Positions 43,591-57,535 of a stretch of DNA of 64,000 bases are shown here, one piece after another. Each line of letters starts with the position of its first letter. Within the stretch, counting starts at the first letter, position 1. Position numbers and translations under genes: made by a program. The DNA is taken from positions 2,297,001 to 2,361,000 of the forward strand of contig NC_134677.1 in NCBI RefSeq assembly GCF_024713945.1, given 5' to 3'. This DNA is from Dermatophagoides farinae (taxonomy: Eukaryota; Arthropoda; Arachnida; Sarcoptiformes; Pyroglyphidae). The notes beneath the pieces were generated by a model. That model worked only from the letters and a program-made list of their open reading frames with translations, was not told the origin of the DNA and did no database searches.

Positions 43591-46500
43591 CTAGGAGAAA
43601 AAAATTTTGCTTTTTTTCCAGGAATTTAATTTAGGATTTTCAATTTTTAAATTATTAGACAATAATAAATTAGGACCAACAATAGTACAATTTTTTTAGG
43701 CAAAAGGAAAAAAATGTCTTCCTTTTTGACAAAAAAAAATCGATCATCATCATCAAAGTGGAAAGACTTTCCTCTTCTTTTTCGTCATCGGATTCGATAT
43801 TGATTGAAATCAGTGTGAAAAAATAAAAATGAAATGAACTCAATGTTTGTACTTTATGGTATTGTTCAACAACAACAACAACAACAACAACAACAGCAGC
43901 AGCAATTGCAGAAAGTTGAAATCAAAAATCAATTCAATTGTCTGCCTTGTTGTTGTATTTGTACGGTGTATTGAATTGTATTTTTTCAACATTAAATTTA
44001 ATGACATAAATATTGTCAACGGTAGTATTACGATGATGATGACGCCCGATGATCACAAATTTACTTTTTTTTTCATTCAAAGAAAAATAATATTCATTCA
44101 TGTCACCATACACACACACACACACACACACACACAAATATAATCAATCCAGAAATTGTTCTTTCTCTCTCTCACTCTATCTGTCTTTCTTGATGTCAAA
44201 TCTCGAGACCAATATCGACCGTGTGACTTATTTATTGTTATGTGTGTGTGTGTATGTGTGTGTCTATATCCCCTTATTGCACCATTTTTTCATTTTGATA
44301 TCTGTATTCTTTAATAGATATAAAAAATAGATGAAAGAAAATAAAAGATCTAAATGGTAATTACATGGACAACAACAACACTAGTAAACATGAACGATAT
44401 TTCGCCGGATGTTAAATAGATTTTGTCGAGTGTGACCGTCATCACATCATCATATAGCTGATGTATCTATGCTGTTGTCATTGACCATATGCTAGTTGTT
44501 GTTTTTCTTTTCTTATTTATACATTGAAATTATTCGTGACCATCAAGAGCCATCATTCGTGAAGAATTCTAATCTAAAAAATCTGTATGTTGAATGTCCA
44601 AAGTCCCTGACCTTGAGTAGTAGCAGTAGTAGTCCGATTCTTTTCACTATGAATGTTGATGATGATGATGACGATGATGACGATGATGAACTGTCGCAAA
44701 CTTTCACTTATTTTTATTTTTTATTTTTTCATTTCCGTCTTAGAAAAAAGAAAAGAAAAAAATAATTCACATAATATCAATAGTCGTAGTAGTAGTAATA
44801 ATAATAGTTTCGATCCAGTGAACATTTTCATTCAAAAGATGTTTGTGTGTGTGCAATGCGTAAATTGATTTTTCTCATCGATTTTTGTTTTGTTTTGGTT
44901 TTGCATGAGAAAATTGAAATTGTTTGAATTCATTCAAAAAAAAAAAAAAAAAATCCAATTTTCTCGGCTGACCAATTGACATGACCATCATCATTATTGC
45001 TTGTTTTATTGCTGTTGATATGTCAAATAAAGATAATTCACAATTTTTTACTGACAAATCCAGGATATGAATTTTCTAATTGATTGCAAAATTGAAGATA
45101 ATTCACAACCAGAAAGACAACGAAATACAAAACAAAAAAATCCTATAAAATTCATCGAATCATATCATATGCATGGACAGATAGATTTAATTGGACAATC
45201 CATGCAATGTAAGGATTTCAAAACAGATATTGACATCATCAGAGAGAGAGAGACAAATAATAATTAGTCAAAAACAATGTAAGACAATAATAAGTAACAC
45301 TGGATGGATGAATAAATCCGGAATAGTGATATAATAATAATAATAAAAAAATATAATAATTATCGAAAGAAGAAAAAAATATGAACAAACTACAGAGAGT
45401 TGACAACTACTTGTTGCTCAGAGACAAAGGTCAACAAAGCAAGAACCTTCGGTCAAGTGGAAACTAATTGTATTTATCATCATGATAATCATCATCATTG
45501 GTCACATTATTATTTTTTTTTTGGGTGAAATGAATGATTTTTTCATAATAATTGTTGCTGTTTTCATATTATTACAATTAGATCATCGTATGTGAATGTC
45601 GTGTGTCAAACGCATGTCCTTCGTTTCTTGTTTTTTTTTTGGAAAAATAATACTTTTTGGGATGATGATATTCTTTATTCTCAATTTACATTTTTTTTTT
45701 TTTGATTATAAATTCAACAATTTATTTCGAAAATTTTCATCGGACGACGACGGCGACTATAATGATAATGATGATGATGATGATGATAATAATTGTAATA
45801 AAGATGAATAATTGAAAATGGTTGGCACGAGCCAAAGTAAGAAAATTTACCATTAAAACAAGGCAGAAACAACAACAACAAAAATAATTAGCTCAATTTC
45901 TTACGTAAAATTTTTGAATTTTTGTTTCTTTTTTGCCCTATCACCACCACCTCATCATCATCGTCATCATCATATAAATACTGGCCGGATGAATGAATGG
46001 ATCTATGGTTGGTTGGAAGGCGAAAAAAAATCACCATTCTTTAAATCATCATCATCATCAATTAGAATGATTCAACCATGACGATACTTTGTGAGATATT
46101 TTTGTAAGAAAATTTGAATTTATTTCCATCTGTTTTTTCGACTGTCAACAGCTGACAACAGAAGAAGAAGAAGAAGAAGAAAGCAGTATTCATTGTCCTT
46201 ATTCTTTGATCATCTTCAGATTTAAATCTGTGTACTGTGTTTGTGTGTGTGTCGGTGACATAATGGAAACAATGATAATTTTTTTTTCTTTTTCTTCTTT
46301 CTTCGACATAAACAAAAATCAATTCAAATTTGTAACAGGACAGGTTGTAAAAAAAAATCCTTGCTTGGATCATTAAAAAAAATCGGTCACACACACACAC
46401 ACACAAAAGTGACGAACGACAAATTGGCGATTTTTTAATGGCCAACAGGTAAATCACACACACACACACAACAAACAGGTCGACGACGCCATTATTGATG

Positions 46501-49500
46501 ATTGTCACAATAATCTTTTTTTGTTTCTCTCTCTTTCTTTCTCTCTCTCTCTCTCTTGCCATATGATTTTTGTTTTTGTCATATTATAATATTATTATTA
46601 CTAAAAACGATTGAATGATGGTGTGTTTGTATTCTTGTTATAATAATACTCAAAAAACTAATGGACGATGAATGATAATAATGATGATGATGGAAAAGAG
46701 AGAGAGAGACAAAAAAAAATGTCATCAGTCAATGATGATGATGATGTTGATGGTTCATGCATGGTGAATAAATGTTTGAATTGAATTTTAGAAAAAAAAT
46801 AAAGGATAAAGTTCATTCAAAGTTGCCATGTCGACCATTTCCGTATTTCAAACGCTCTCTTTCTCTTTCTCTCTCACTCAGTCATTCATTGATTATTATC
46901 ATTATTGACCGAATAGTTTGGCGCCAAACACACACACACACACACTAATATTACTTGTGAATGAGAAACAAAAAAAAAAAAAAAATAGAGAGAATCAAAT
47001 TGAACTGAAAGAAAAAAAAATAGAAGAAAAAGATTATTGTTTCAGAAATGATCATCATCATCATCATAAGACACACACAAAAACATAGGGAGCCAATTTT
47101 TGATGATGATGATGATATCGATGATGATCATTGAAAGAAGATTTTTATTCTAATGATTTATGTGTGTTTGTCCAATGGTGGTGGCCAAGAGCAATATTAT
47201 GAGTAAAATATAGCTAAAGGTTATATCATTTTCAAAGAAGAAAAAAAAATGTTGTCATTGTCGTTGTTCATGATGATGATGATGATGATAATTGCTTTGT
47301 TCGTTCATCGTCCATCTTATTCTAAAATAGAAAATAGATAAAAAAAAATTTTTTTTTTTCACCAACTTGATTCGGTCGAGCAAACATTGTTGTTTTCGTC
47401 CAAATGTATTTTTTTTCCTATTCATTTCATCGTCCATCCATCGTTCATTGATTCATATGTTTGTCGTTTGGTTGGTCGAATAACAATTTCCAGTCGTGTT
47501 CGTTTGTCTATTTTTCTATTCTACACATGATCTATTTCATTGAACACTAAAACAACAACAACAAAGAACTTTACTTTTTTATATCTTTTCTTATTAACCA
47601 TAGAATAAATGATTTTTTAACCTCGAAATCAATGAAAAAAAATTCAATCGATTTGTTGAGAATTCTGCAATACTTCCGGAATATTTTATTTTAAAATTCA
47701 ATTCAAAATTCTTGTCGTTAATGTCCAAGAAGAAAAAAAAACGAACATTATTCATTTGGGTGTGGTGCTATTTTGATATATGTATAAGTAGTGTTGCTGA
47801 AATTTAAATTTAAACATTATCATTATAATTTAAATTCAATTTCATGAACAATATGAAGTTGTTTTGTGTCCAGCAGTGTTCATCATCATCATCATCATCA
47901 TAATAGGAGCAGCTTAAATTTGACATTGTAAAATTATTGAAATCAAAGTCTTAGACTTGATGATAATGATGATGTCCGGGTCAATGATTTTCATTCATTC
48001 ATCATCAATGAAATTCATATTTTTTTTCTAATCTGATATTAGCCTTTCGATCATCGATTAACCCTTTTTTGTTTTGTTTTTTTTTTGGCCATATCAAAAG
48101 CCGATTAACTATTTGAATCATAATAATATATATGTGTGTGTGTTTGTGTTTTGACGTCCAATCTATTCAACCATGAAATGATTGCATAGATTTGATGATG
48201 TAGTCTCTCTTTCATTTTTTTTTCACTAGTCTCAAAAATGGTATGGACTGAGAAAATCGAAACAAAATCAAGAAAAAAAAGAAAATTGCTCACATTGGTG
48301 ATTGGGCGATATGGGTTAATTTTTGTTTTTGATCGACATAATCCAGAATGAGACATAATTGATAGATAGATAGAGTTGACTTGGAGTTCTAGAGATTGTT
48401 GATTGACGATGACAACAACAACGACAACAATGATGGGAAGAAGGGGACACACAATGATTTCATTAGGTCATTGATCGAAGAATAACTATTGATAGTAATA
48501 ATGATTTGATAGTGGTAAAGTGTTAGAGAGTGTGGTAATAGTTGTCATCATCATCAACTTGAGCTAGTAATTGTCATCATCATCATCATCATCATAATCG
48601 ATGTCGATGAGAATATTTTTGGATCAATATGGCTGAATGAATTTTATCATTTCTATATCATTTGGAAAACCTGATTTTTTTTTGACTTCTAATAATAAAT
48701 AATGACCGTTTCAATCATCATCATCACTTATATTTGTCAATAATCAAATTGATTGAACATTTATATATATGTGTGTGTGTATGATGATTGAAAGCATATT
48801 AAAAATAATGGATAGAGAGAGAAAAATGTCAACCACAACCGTGACAATTATTTGGTGGAGAGAAAATCAAAATAATAATAAAAAACCAATTTCAATTTGG
48901 ATCGATTAATTTTTTTTTTCATCATTCCAAATTCAAAGCTAAAGCTACTTTTTTCAGACTAGGACAATTTGATTGGATCAAAAAATTTACAGTTATAAAT
49001 GAATTGAAATTGATATTTGCCAGTTTAGGTTTGTTGTTAGTTCATAAAATTTATTCAAATAAGAATAATATAATGAATAATGACAAGTGAAAATCATCAT
49101 CATCATCATGAAAATAAAAATTACGCCCACGATATTTCACAGCTTCATGGGGTTAACCAAAAAAAAAATCATTTCCACCACCACCACCACCAACATATTC
49201 ATCAAATAGGTCGAGAAAAAAAAAGTTTGGGGTTAAAATATTCAAAAATTGATTATTGAATTTCTATTTATTTTAAAAAAGGGCCAAGTTTTTTTAATAT
49301 GACCAATGATGATAATGATGATGATGATGGCCAAATAACACACTATCATTATTTTGTTGTCATTCACACACACACACACACACACAAACACACGAACAGA
49401 AAACGAAACGAAAACATTTCAATAAGATAATCATAACATAAACATAAACAAACAAACATGAAAAAATAGGCGAAATTGAAAGAAAATCAAAAAAAAATCC

Positions 49501-52500
49501 TTCATGATTGAAATAGATATTTTGAATGTGGATGTGATTTGAATACAAGAGAACGTAAACATTCGATGATGATGATTAGAGTGCCGCTTCAACTCATCAC
49601 AAAACCAATGATTCAAGCTAGGTGGTGTCGGACAATTTCGTTTTTTTTACATTTCATTTCAACAACAGGAGAATATTTTTTGAACAAACAAACAAACAAA
49701 AAAAACCATTTGCCGGACTTTCTTTTCATGAAATTCATTCATTCAATTTTTTTTTTTTTGATGTTGTTGTTGTTTATGGAAATTCTTCATCCATCGACAA
49801 AGAAGAAGCCAAAACACAATCTTTTTTTTGTGTGTGTGTTTGTGCAATACCGGTCGATCTTATTATTATTACAGTTTCTTGCAACTAACCAACCAACAAC
49901 AACAACAACAACAACGAAAAAACATTGGTACGACGCCCGAAATTTTCTATTTTTTTTCTGCCCAAAAAAAAATGATGCCTCACAATGAATGAATGAAAGA
50001 ATGATGAATGATGATGATGATGACCACCACATGCGGTCGGTCATATCATCACCGTCCGTCCATCATCAGGGTCAGATTAATTTTGCTTTTGTTATTATTA
50101 TCATCATCATCATCATCATCATCAAACGTTAAATTTAATCGAATATTTGAATCCATTTTATGTCCATTTTTTTCTCATTCCTGTTTGTTTATCTGCCTGT
50201 TTTTTTTTACGAAAAAAAACGTATCAAATAGCAAACAGCATCAAACCTTCTTATTGAGCAAAGCAAAAAAAAACAAACATTCACATACACACAATGAGAG
50301 AGAGAGAGAGAATAAATGTGACAGGAAGGCTTTAAGGTTTTAGTTTTGAAAAATTATTATTATGAAAAAGGCGTCATTATTCATCTAATATTTTATTATG
50401 ATGATGATGATATTCAAGTCATTCACATATGATGATTATGTGTTTGTGTGTGTGTGTGTATTGAATTCACATTCATTGTCTTCAATCATTTCATCGAATG
50501 GACATTATGATGATGATGATGATGATAGCCACACATTAAAAAAATAGGATTTTTTTTTTGGACAGCCAAAGAATGATCATCATCAACATACACCCACGCG
50601 TCTTAATACTCGGGATGGACACACATGCACATGCACAATGTGTGTTGGTTTTTTTTGCTTTGCTCAATTCAAAAAATTTTTGAATTACATTCCAATGAAT
50701 TAATGGATTATATGATATTCATTCATTCAAATGGTGTTTGTTTATTATTAATTCGATAAATTCTAGGTTTATCAAAACATCATTCGCAAAACAAAAAAAA
50801 AAAAAAAAACAAAAACTTTGAAAATCACCTTCAATCACTCAGTCAATTTCTTCAAAAAAAAAAAAAAAAAAAAATTCGAGAAGCTTTTCCTAAACGATAA
50901 AGTTTCGAAACTCATATATGAGCCAAACAACAACAGAAATGATGGCTTAAAATAAGTAACAATAAGCCAGAATAAATATGGCTGGTGGTAATCCATGAAT
51001 TTTGATATTATTTTTCCACACACATATATAGAATTCTCTTGAATGAAACTGAATACTTGAATTTTATTTTTTTTTCGTTTGCAAATGTTAGCATCGATTG
51101 TACTTTTTTATTATTATTATTATGATTATCATCATCATTATAATAATTAAATGTGATTTTAATTGTTTGGCATCAAGAAACAAAAACAAAAAAAAATAAA
51201 TTATGCACAAGTTACATCATAGAAAATAAAAGTGAAAAGAAAAACAATCATTTGAGAAAGCAACAACAACAACAAAAATTGAATGCAATGAGAGCGAAAA
51301 AATGAATGACAAAAAATTGTCAATATCAAATGTCCAAATTAGATTATAGATTTTTATATAATTTTCAACAAAAACAACGACGAAAAAGATTGAAAAAAAT
51401 GATGATGAAAAGTTTTTTTTCCATGAAAAGTTTATTCTTGTAGTGGTAGTTCAAAAAATTTTTTTTTCTCTTTATTCATATATGATGAAAAGTAATAACG
51501 CCAACGCATTCTTATTTAATGATGACGATGATGACGATGACGATGGTGCCCGAAAGAGAAATGATATGCAAAGAGACCCACTGTTTTTATATCGGTCGAT
51601 TCTATACTTGTTCTATTTCTTCGATATATGGAGATTAATTGCAATAAATTGTAATTAATAATAATTTATTATGCAAATTTGTAACGTGTATGTGCCAACG
51701 TGGAAATCTTACACACACACACAGGCATAAACCCCATACAGAAGCGACAATATTCTCGAATGAATGAAATAAAAGGAAACATATTGCAATATCGTTGTTG
51801 TTAAGCAATATAAATGTTTTTGATGGTTTGGTATGTATTACATAAAACACATGACGAAACTAGAGAAAAGAAAAGAAAAGAAAAAAAAAGAATTTGATCA
51901 AACCTAATCAAAATCTGTAGACATGGTCCATGCAAATGCAAAAAACAAAACGGATGCCTGCCTTCATGGTGATGATGCATACATGAATTTCGATCCAATG
52001 TGGTTTCATTAATAATAAAATAATTATTAAGAAATTACTAACGGAATTCTAAATGAGTTTGAATTAATTGATTTGAAATTCAAGAAATTATGGATCACGT
52101 AATAGTAATACTTGTATTTGGCACATATGTTTCAAAATCTGGCCATTTTGATTGGATTTTTTTTTTGAAAATTCATTTCTAGTAAGCGTGTGTGTGTGTG
52201 CCAATTTCAGATCTGAAATTGAAATTAATTTCTTTTATATGTGAAAAAATCAAAAGTATCCGAATCCGGAAAATAATCAAAATGTCGATCCAACAAACAA
52301 ATTCTCAATTTCATGTCAAGAAAAAAAATCGGTAATAATCGTGCCAACAAGAGTCATGATGTGTTAGCTATCTCAAATATACTTTAACGACAATAACAAC
52401 AACAACAAAAACCAGCGATATCACCAATGCGGGAAAATTATTAATCAAAAAATAAATAAATTCAGTTCCGCATTCACACCATATTCGATTCTCAAATCAA

Positions 52501-53563
52501 CATTCGGATTTGACGATAAAAGAAATCAAAAAGCAAAAAAAAAAATTTGTCGCACTTGATTTCACTTGAAAAATTTTGTGTGCGACAATTTTTTTTTCAA
52601 ACGACGACAACAACAACTTTGGCGAAAAAAAAAGATTTATTTTTTTTACTCCAATAAGGTGTATTTGAAAAGAAACAGCAGCAGCAACAACAACAACCCA
52701 GTTGACCCATAGTGTTCAATCTATCCGAGCGTGTCACATGTCGAAAAATATATGTTTAGGGACATTATTTATTTTCTTTTTTTTCCATTCCTTACACAAT
52801 GATCATTTCAAAGATGACTTAAGTCAATTGACAACGACGATGGAACATGGAACCAAAACAACTCTTAACTCTCTTGATGATGATGACAATATATCGTCAA
52901 TTAAAATGAACAATTTTTTTTGTCATTCAGTTCGGGCACCATTATCAGTTGTCATCATTGCAATCATCAATTGACGGACCAACCGAAACAGGTCATAAAG
53001 AAATTGATCAGAAAAGAAGAACAACAACAACAACAATAACAAAAGAGAGCAAACTAGTAAGAAACTCTTTTATTATCATTATGCAATGATATAATCTTAT
53101 ATTTACAACAACAACAACAACAACAATATAGTGTTTCGTTTGATTATAATAATTATCATAATATAATTTGAACAACAATAAATGATTTTGGACACAAACA
53201 CAACATACATTATTTTCATTGATTCGATTGATTAGTTATTGCAACGATGATCCGGTGATCTATATATATATATAAATATTTTATCACAGATAAGGTTGTT
53301 GAAAAATTTTCTTATTTCTTACACAGTGTTTACAATAAAAATTTTTTTTCTATAACAAAAGAAAAATATGATTAAGCCAGTTTTCAGATTAAGAAAATTT
53401 AAGAAATTTTCAGATATTTTAAGATTTTTCGCACTATACCAGGATATTCGTAGTCAATATGAACGAACATTCATGACGCCCATTCTTTCCATCTTTTTTT
53501 TACATAACGATGGTCATTGGACATTCGCATACACAACATGCTTTTGAAAAAAAAACAACTTAC

Positions 53564-53596
53564 CTGCCCAACCATGAAGATGGTATATATTGTCCA
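53564..53596 (-). other. Possible 33-nt micro-exon
   Basis: On the minus strand, a pyrimidine-rich acceptor (TTTTCTGTTGTTGTCATTCAG-like, AG at 53598-53597) is followed after 33 nt by a textbook donor CAG|GTAAGT (GT at 53563-53562). It is open in all three frames; in phase 0 it reads WTIYTIFMVGQ. Further donor-like sites on the same strand lie near 53765 (GGCAG|GTAAAG) and 54092 (ATAG|GTAAGT), which could belong to a gene divergent from SNRPD2. No flanking coding exon is recognised. Confidence 0.25.
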
Positions 53597-54180
53597 CTGA
53601 ATGACAACAACAGAAAACAATGGATATCTCCAATTTATATTTTTTTCAAAATAAGAAAATGAGAATCATCAGTGTATTTCTTTGTTGAAATAAAACATGG
53701 TGATGACCTGAGTGAGTTACCGATGACGACGACGACGAAATTTCTCTATACTCTTTTTCGCCTTTACCTGCCACTAATTAACGAATAAATAAATATAAAA
53801 AAGATAATCAAACATATAGTAGGAGATATACTGTTGATGGAACAACTACAACAAAAACAGTCTGAGTAATGTCGTCCAATATAATATTGAAGTGATAAGA
53901 GAGTTTTTCGGAAAATGTACTTCATTCCTCTTAAAAAAGATGATGATAATTCACATGTCTGCCCATGCATGGACAACATGAAAATAAATATATGAAATAT
54001 AATCATCATCATCATAATAATAAAATACGAAAGGGCGAGTTTTATTTTGTCGCCAAAGAAGAGTTGTTTGGTCACTATATATGGTACTTACCTATACTTA
54101 CAATTTATATATGTTGAAGATATATATAGTTTTTAGTTTGAATAAAATCGGACGAAATTATATTCGTTTTTTGGATTGTC

Positions 54181-54710
54181 TCCTCATGGTATGATACTAT
54201 CGGGTTGGACATAAAATTTTTTCTGGCGTAGAGAACTATATGCAGGAAAATAAACAATTGAACAACAGCGCCTTTGCTGATGAATTTACCAGGAAATTTT
54301 AAACTGATTTAGACCTGAATGACCAGGATTTCCAGCTGATATTAATAACAATTTTAATCGAATTTCGAATCGATTTTATTTTTTTTTTCATCTACATTGG
54401 TGACATCTATTAGCAATAAAGTAAACTGTGAATTTTCTTTCTATTTTTACTCTTCAGGTTTCCGATTTGCAGCAATAGATGGCGAACCGATATTCGATGA
54501 ATTTTTTTGAAAATGGGAATAGACCACGCCTTCTTGAGCCATATTGTATGTGTCTTGATGGTAAACACGTTGTTTTCATTCATTGTCATTTGTTTTTTGT
54601 TGCCGGTTATTTTACAAAAATTTGTTTGTGTTTGTTATTCGTTTAATTCGAAGAATTTGTTTTGATTTTTTTTAGCATCATAACAATTTGTCAATCTATC
54701 CGACAATATA
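54181..54710 (+). promoter_or_regulatory. 5' flank, promoter and 5' UTR region of SNRPD2
   Basis: Non-repetitive sequence upstream of the SmD2 ATG. ATAGATGGCGA (54475-54485) shares the AGATGGCG core seen at 43.57 kb, and a reversed partial copy (ATAGATGTCA) lies at 54410-54401. An acceptor-like TTTTTTTTAG ends at about 54675, 35 nt before the ATG, so a 5' UTR intron is possible. No TATA box is evident, as expected for a housekeeping gene. The exact start of transcription is unknown. Confidence 0.35.
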
Positions 54711-55073
54711 ATGGCTGCCCCACAAAAACCTAAAAGTGAAATGTCACAAGAAGAGCTTCAAAAGCTTGAAGAAGAAGAATTCAACACTGGTCCATTATCG
54801 GTTTTGACACAATCTGTGAAGAATAATACACAAGTATTGATTAATTGTCGTAATAATCGTAAATTACTTGGTCGTGTTAAAGCATTCGATCGTCATTGTA
54901 ATATGGTACTCGAAAATGTAAAAGAAATGTGGACCGAAGTGCCGAAAAGTGGTAAAGGCAAAAAGAAAGCTAAACCCGTTAGTAAAGATCGATTCATATC
55001 GAAAATGTTTCTTCGTGGTGATAGTGTTATTTTGGTATTGAAGAATCCATTGGCCACCGAAACAAAACGTTGA
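54711..55073 (+). CDS. SNRPD2: Small nuclear ribonucleoprotein Sm D2
   Basis: Core Sm protein. SmD1-D2, E-F-G and B-D3 assemble into the heptameric ring around the Sm site of U1, U2, U4 and U5 snRNAs, assisted by the SMN complex. The 120-residue protein compares with 118 in human. It keeps the KPKSEM opening, the helix [20 protein letters not shown], the Sm1 motif ([20 protein letters not shown] then [13 protein letters not shown]), the Lys-rich insert ([11 protein letters not shown]) and the Sm2 motif ([15 protein letters not shown]). Differences from human are confined to the first residues and the C-terminus (ATETKR). The coding region has no intron, unlike the human gene. The ATG is fixed by homology ([11 protein letters not shown]) and has AATATA before it. 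It is unrelated in function to the neighbouring BCL11 gene. Confidence 0.98.
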   Translation: MAAPQKPKSEMSQEELQKLEEEEFNTGPLSVLTQSVKNNTQVLINCRNNRKLLGRVKAFDRHCNMVLENVKEMWTEVPKSGKGKKKAKPVSKDRFISKMFLRGDSVILVLKNPLATETKR

Positions 55074-55330
55074 TTTGCGTCATCATCATTTTTTTTAAAA
55101 AAACAGTATGATTTTTATTATCAATTTTATTATTAAATATTAAAATCTTTTTTTTTCATTTTGTTTCAGATCAATTCAATATTATTCTATTATTTATCAT
55201 GTCATATGAACATTTTTTTTGTATATTAAATTCCATTTGGGTGAAACCTGTTTTTTTGATGCGCCAATTTTTTTTTCATTTCCATTCAATCAAACTGAAT
55301 AAAAGAAACCGAAAGAATAAAAACTTTCAT
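55074..55330 (+). terminator. SNRPD2 3' UTR with polyadenylation signals
   Basis: Two canonical AATAAA hexamers occur at 55298-55303 and 55316-55321, about 225-245 nt after the stop. Variant ATTAAA hexamers lie at 55132-55137 and 55225-55230, the latter followed by a T-rich stretch after GTGAAACC. Any of these could direct 3' end formation, and the paired AATAAA sites are the best candidates. Confidence 0.45.
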
Positions 55331-57240
55331 TTTTCAATCAAAACCAGATGATGATAAAAAAGAATAAAAGAAAAAATTCACAGTTGAAATATTCATTTAA
55401 TTATTATTGGTCGTCGATTTAAAAAGTGAAATCATCATCATCATCATTTACAATAATTAAAATATTTCAAAGTCATTGTCAATGATAAATGTGAAAAGAA
55501 AATATCAATCGTTCCTGTGTTTGTGTGTGTTAATGATTGGTTTGTTGTTTTTGTCGTTGTTATTGTTGCCGTGATCGCGATTCCCTCGTGATGATTGCGT
55601 GATAATGATCCATCTTTTTTTTCAATGTGATGCTTTATAGGTGTACTTGAAGATGGTTTTATATATGAATTATGAATTCAATACTTGAAAATTTTGAAAA
55701 AAAAAGATTTTTCCATGTTTTGTCTTCATGATCATCATCATTATAATGAAATTGATGATTAATCAAACTATCCATCTTAATGATTTTAATGGAAATTATT
55801 ATTATTCAAATTAAACGTCGTATTGGGTTTTAAAATATGTTTTTTTTTGTTTCTAATCCTTGACATTGAAATCTTTTATTACAATCACAATGATGATGGT
55901 GATGATGATGATCAACATTCGTTCTTTCATTGTAATTTATAATAATAAAAATAATAAGATCCTTGCACTTGACAATTGTCAATTTTGATTCGATTATAAT
56001 TGTCAGTTCGACATTGGAATCTAATCAAACTTTTGTGTTTGCAATATACGTTTTTTTTTGGCTGTTGTTGTTCATCAATTGATATTCAGCTATTGATGGT
56101 ATTTTTCCAAATCTATAATTATGAATTCCAACAATAAAAACAAAAGAACATGCTCACACGTGATGGTCATGGCAAAAGAAAAAAGATTCGAATTTGATAT
56201 GATTTTTTTTATGGAATGAATATAATTCAATTAAATATCTATACTATTGTCTTGTTTGAAATCCTGGCTAAATCTATGGTGTGTGTTTCCGGTTTTTTCT
56301 CTGTTTTTTTTTTCTTTGCATATGTGTTATTGTTTGATTTATACATTCTTTTGTTTGGAATTTTTCAAATTGTTTTCTGTTGTTTTTGTTGTTATTGTAT
56401 TATTATGGCACAGTTTAATTATCATTATCATCTGTTTGTATGCACACATTTGACGGTTTTAACAATTCTTGTCCAATAACAACAACAACAGAGAAATCGG
56501 TTTTTCCATTAATCGATTGACAGTTGATGATAATAATGATCGTTTTTACTTTGGATGAACTTTACATCAATAGCAGCCATGTGGAACAAATAATTCCACA
56601 TACCTGTATATATTAAATGGTATATACAATTATTAATCAATGGAAAAAATGATGATAATGATGTGTTCATATTATCGAAGATGATCATTGATGAGGTCAG
56701 GTAAAATATCATGATGGTGATGATGCAACAAAAAAAAAAACAATTTTGAATTATTTTAAATAAATTGGATGAATGAATGAATGAATAAATAAATGAATAA
56801 TGGATGATAATTTATGTATTCGATTCGTAAACATATTTGGAAATCAAAATAAACTTGCATATATGTATAGACAAAGCATGTATGATCATCATATGTTGTT
56901 ATTTGATTATCGTCAGGAATTTGTCTGGTTGATTGAGTTTGAAAAATGACATCGTTTCATTTTTATTTTAATTTTTGCTGATTCGATCAGTATTTCGTAG
57001 TTGTCGTCAGATTTTTATTATTATTATTCATCTAGTTCATCAATTTTTATCATCGTGGATTTTGTTTGCTCAATTGGACACATTTCGTAATCCTTTTCTT
57101 GTTATGGGGAAAAAAACAACAGCAAAAACGACGACAAAATCAAATAAAATTAACCAAACGAAAGAAAAAAAAAATTTGAGACCGAACCGATTTTTTTTTC
57201 ATTCAGTGTTCAATCGGGAAAAAAAACGCACAGATTTACA

Positions 57241-57241
<1 letters not shown>

Positions 57242-57271
<30 letters not shown>
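57242..57271. repeat. (ATT)n trinucleotide repeat
   Basis: Ten ATT/TTA units downstream of SNRPD2. Confidence 0.93.
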
Positions 57272-57464
57272 GGTAAAGAATTAGATAAGAATGACATTAC
57301 TGCCACTACTATAGTATGAAAATCTAAATATAAATTCAATTCGATTGGAACGGTAAAGGATTTTGTATTATGAAATATAAAAAGGGAATTATACTTGTTT
57401 GTCATCATGGATCATTTGATCACAGTAAGCGAAAAAGGAAAAAAAAATTATAGAATTCAGTAAA

Positions 57465-57466
<2 letters not shown>

Positions 57467-57534
<68 letters not shown>
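57467..57534. repeat. (TG)n microsatellite followed by (TATG)n
   Basis: 57-bp TG run continuing into three TATG units. A second, interrupted TG run follows at about 57588-57620. Confidence 0.98.

Positions 57535-57535
<1 letters not shown>

Larger units (their letters stand above)
38677..54180. other. 15.5-kb interval upstream of BCL11 with no defensible gene
   Basis: Both strands were read for conserved protein blocks, and I recognise none. Open frames of 60-166 codons here are driven by simple repeats (Arg-Glu from GA, Val-Cys from TG, His or Asp from GAT/ATC, Phe/Lys from T/A). The items with some specificity are the possible leader region at 39.84-40.11 kb, a 100-codon membrane-like frame at 41.03-41.33 kb, a hairpin at 43021-43056, the palindrome cluster at 43477-43590 and a possible micro-exon at 53564-53596. 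Confidence 0.6.

Noticed and set aside
45067-45267. 66-codon hydrophilic plus-strand frame after an AATCCAG acceptor-like sequence
   Set aside because: No recognisable family. It ends in a GA-repeat (RERE) and has no supporting exon.
46062-46562. 166-codon minus-strand frame
   Set aside because: Composed of GA-derived Arg-Glu, TG-derived Val-Cys and poly-Phe from GAA repeats. No domain.
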